DNA of 64,000 bases from Alcanivoracaceae bacterium (GTDB taxonomy: Bacteria; Pseudomonadota; Gammaproteobacteria; Pseudomonadales; Alcanivoracaceae): the NCBI GenBank assembly GCA_029212745.1, contig JARGOL010000002.1:142033-206032 (forward strand), given 5' to 3'. This document shows, one piece after another, positions 63,921 through 64,000 of the stretch. Made by a program: the position numbers and the translations under genes. The stretch's first letter is position 1. Each line of letters begins with the position of its first letter. A model generated the notes under the pieces. The model ran no database searches and had not been told where the DNA came from. It was given only the letters and a program-made list of their open reading frames with translations.

Positions 63921-63935
63921 CTCCCTCACCGCCAA
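63921..63935 (+). other. attR, right attachment site
   Basis: Exact 15-bp copy of the 3' end of tRNA-Ser (CTCCCTCACCGCCAA). It sits about 140 bp upstream of int. Confidence 0.88.
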
Positions 63936-63942
63936 ACAAAAC

Positions 63943-63967
63943 AGCCCCGCAACGCGGGGCTTTTTTG
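63943..63967 (+). terminator. strong terminator, probably the original tRNA-Ser terminator
   Basis: An 8-bp stem (63943-63950 with 63954-63961) with an AAC loop and a run of T. It lies 7 bp past attR. Without the element it would be right after tRNA-Ser. Confidence 0.9.
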
Positions 63968-64000
63968 TTTGGCCGTGCGGGCGGTCCTGATTCGAACCCG

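Larger units (their letters stand above)
54075..63935. mobile_element. integrated phage-satellite-like element in tRNA-Ser
   Basis: An element of about 9.85 kb bounded by 15-bp repeats. On the minus strand from the right it carries integrase, unknown, AlpA, replication protein, DUF2280, two unknowns, DUF2213, hub-like and tape-measure-like genes. On the left it carries an unknown cargo gene, a probable origin, a 38-aa protein and an HTH protein. Excision would restore the tRNA next to a terminator at 63943. I find no large terminase, portal, capsid or lysis gene. It may be a satellite or a reduced prophage. Confidence 0.85.

Noticed and set aside
63971..64000. Sequence at window end with GATTCGAACCCG resembling a tRNA T arm
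   Set aside because: Cut by the window edge; the stem does not pair as expected, so no call is possible.

Overview
The window is about 64 kb of GC-rich chromosome from a gammaproteobacterium. The order leuC-leuD-leuB-asd-usg-fimV-truA-trpF-...-accD-folC-SPOR-cvpA-purF-metZ is the Pseudomonas-type order. trpB-trpA sit between trpF and accD, and there are several acyl-CoA genes, so a marine Alcanivorax-like oceanospirillalean or a close relative fits best. That taxonomic guess rests on gene order and protein resemblance recalled from memory, not on a search.

Layout. Positions 1-13 kb hold lipid-flavoured metabolism and housekeeping: two alpha/beta hydrolases, a MaoC hydratase, DEAD-box helicase DeaD, a saccharopine-dehydrogenase-like reductase with a DUF2007 protein, a response regulator with a degenerate GGDEF domain, an acyl-CoA dehydrogenase, an SDR, a macrodomain protein and a dicarboxylate/amino-acid symporter. 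Positions 13-21 kb hold an ammonium transporter behind a near-consensus sigma-54 promoter, an EVE protein, prmB-aroC-MFS, and a persulfide-type operon (CsoR/CstR-like repressor, TauE exporter, ETHE1-like dioxygenase) with its own palindromic operator. Positions 21-40 kb hold a long biosynthetic stretch: leucine, aspartate semialdehyde, FimV, tRNA pseudouridylation, tryptophan, malonyl-CoA, folate, purine and methionine. Positions 40-54 kb hold a MoxR/DUF58/transglutaminase cluster, a TetR regulator, a phosphatase, an ABC-2 exporter, QueF, an AbgT transporter next to a class III cyclase, and a nitroreductase/thioesterase/MAPEG operon.

Positions 53.7-64 kb are accessory. tRNA-Ser(GGA) is preceded by two identical 156-bp tandem units. 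Each unit starts with the first 22 nt of the tRNA and continues with a chain of hairpins. The 3' end of the tRNA is the left attachment site of an integrated element of about 9.85 kb. The same 15 bp recur at 63921-63935, beside a tyrosine integrase and just before what looks like the tRNA's original terminator. The element encodes an integrase, a coupled unknown protein, AlpA, a replication-type protein, a DUF2280 (terminase-small-like) protein, two unknowns, a DUF2213 protease-like protein, a baseplate-hub-like protein and a short tape-measure-like protein. I see no large terminase, portal or major capsid gene. On the left it has a probable replication origin (two perfect DnaA boxes), an HTH regulator with palindromes, small ORFs and an unknown cargo gene. 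I read it as a phage satellite, or less likely a pruned prophage. It is the best candidate in the window for something undescribed.
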